Positions 63,756 to 64,000 of a stretch of 64,000 nucleotides of DNA are shown here, piece by piece. Numbering within the stretch: the first letter of the stretch is position 1; the number at the start of each line of letters is the position of its first letter. This stretch comes from an uncultured Gammaproteobacteria bacterium (GTDB lineage: Bacteria > Pseudomonadota > Gammaproteobacteria > Arenicellales > JAANXG01): positions 62,001-126,000 of the forward strand of contig CAMYMN010000001.1 of NCBI GenBank assembly GCA_947259395.1, written 5' to 3'. Both the position numbers and the translations under genes were made by a program. The notes under the pieces were generated by a model. It had not been told where the DNA came from. It worked only from the letters and a program-made list of their open reading frames with translations, and made no database searches.

Positions 63756-64000
63756 ATGAGCAAAAACAAGCCGCGCGGCATTAATCGCCGCGGTTTCGTA
63801 AAATTTTGTATGACCGCCCTCGCAGTCAGCACACAGCGCGCGGCCTTCGCGCGGCCACAAGAAGAATTAAAGACGTATCAGCGCTCGTTGTTGATCGACG
63901 ACACGCAACGCCCGGTGCGCGCTTCGGACTTGGTGGTCGGCGAGAACTACATTTTTCATTACCCCTATGTGACCACGCCGTGCTTTCTTCTCAATCTGGG
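63756..64000 (+). CDS. Tat-exported protein, N-terminal part only (possible Rieske-type iron-sulfur protein; truncated by window edge)
   Basis: INRRGFVKFCMTALAVSTQRAAFA Tat-like signal; then SLLIDDTQRPVRASDLVVGENYIFHYPYVTTPCFLLNLG; the diagnostic Rieske motifs would lie beyond the window. Confidence 0.5.
   Translation, partial: MSKNKPRGINRRGFVKFCMTALAVSTQRAAFARPQEELKTYQRSLLIDDTQRPVRASDLVVGENYIFHYPYVTTPCFLLNL

Overview
A 64 kb chromosomal window, probably gammaproteobacterial, judged from gene content and order. It is dominated by conserved housekeeping loci: pilB(partial)-pilC-pilD-coaE; a complete dcw cell-division/peptidoglycan cluster on the minus strand (mraZ-rsmH-ftsL-ftsI-murE-murF-mraY-murD-ftsW-murG-murC-murB-ddl-ftsQ-ftsA-ftsZ-lpxC, followed by M23 peptidase, secA, argJ and a Nudix/ThiE fusion); rnpB; and rsmI/lpoA/yraN/diaA-gmhA/dolP/rfaE2. 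More accessory genes follow: FAD oxidase, orphan PBP, macrodomain, RND efflux pair, rppH, HAD phosphatase, LysR, pilU, FadL, hybrid kinase, a MoxR-AAA/HExxH-VWA module, ferredoxin reductase, cysG, DUF302, SDR, a stand-alone S24 domain, and a Moco cluster with a BirA-like ligase and a Tat-dependent protein running off the end. The most unusual signal is a family of intergenic, modular, inverted-repeat-bounded elements with terminal consensus about TTAACCCGCATATTGCACC. At least four copies have both ends and one has one recognisable end (about 4.54-4.80, 6.02-6.30, 36.28-36.54, 38.33-38.68 and 61.7-61.89 kb). Their ends sit directly on the stop codons of neighbouring genes in one constant reading phase (TAA/TAG-CCC-GCA-TAT-TGC-ACC), and in the glcD-like gene that codon reads CAA, giving a short readthrough tail. 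No CRISPR array, tRNA, rRNA or intact transposase was seen. All calls are from reading the sequence and the supplied ORF translations; no searches were run.
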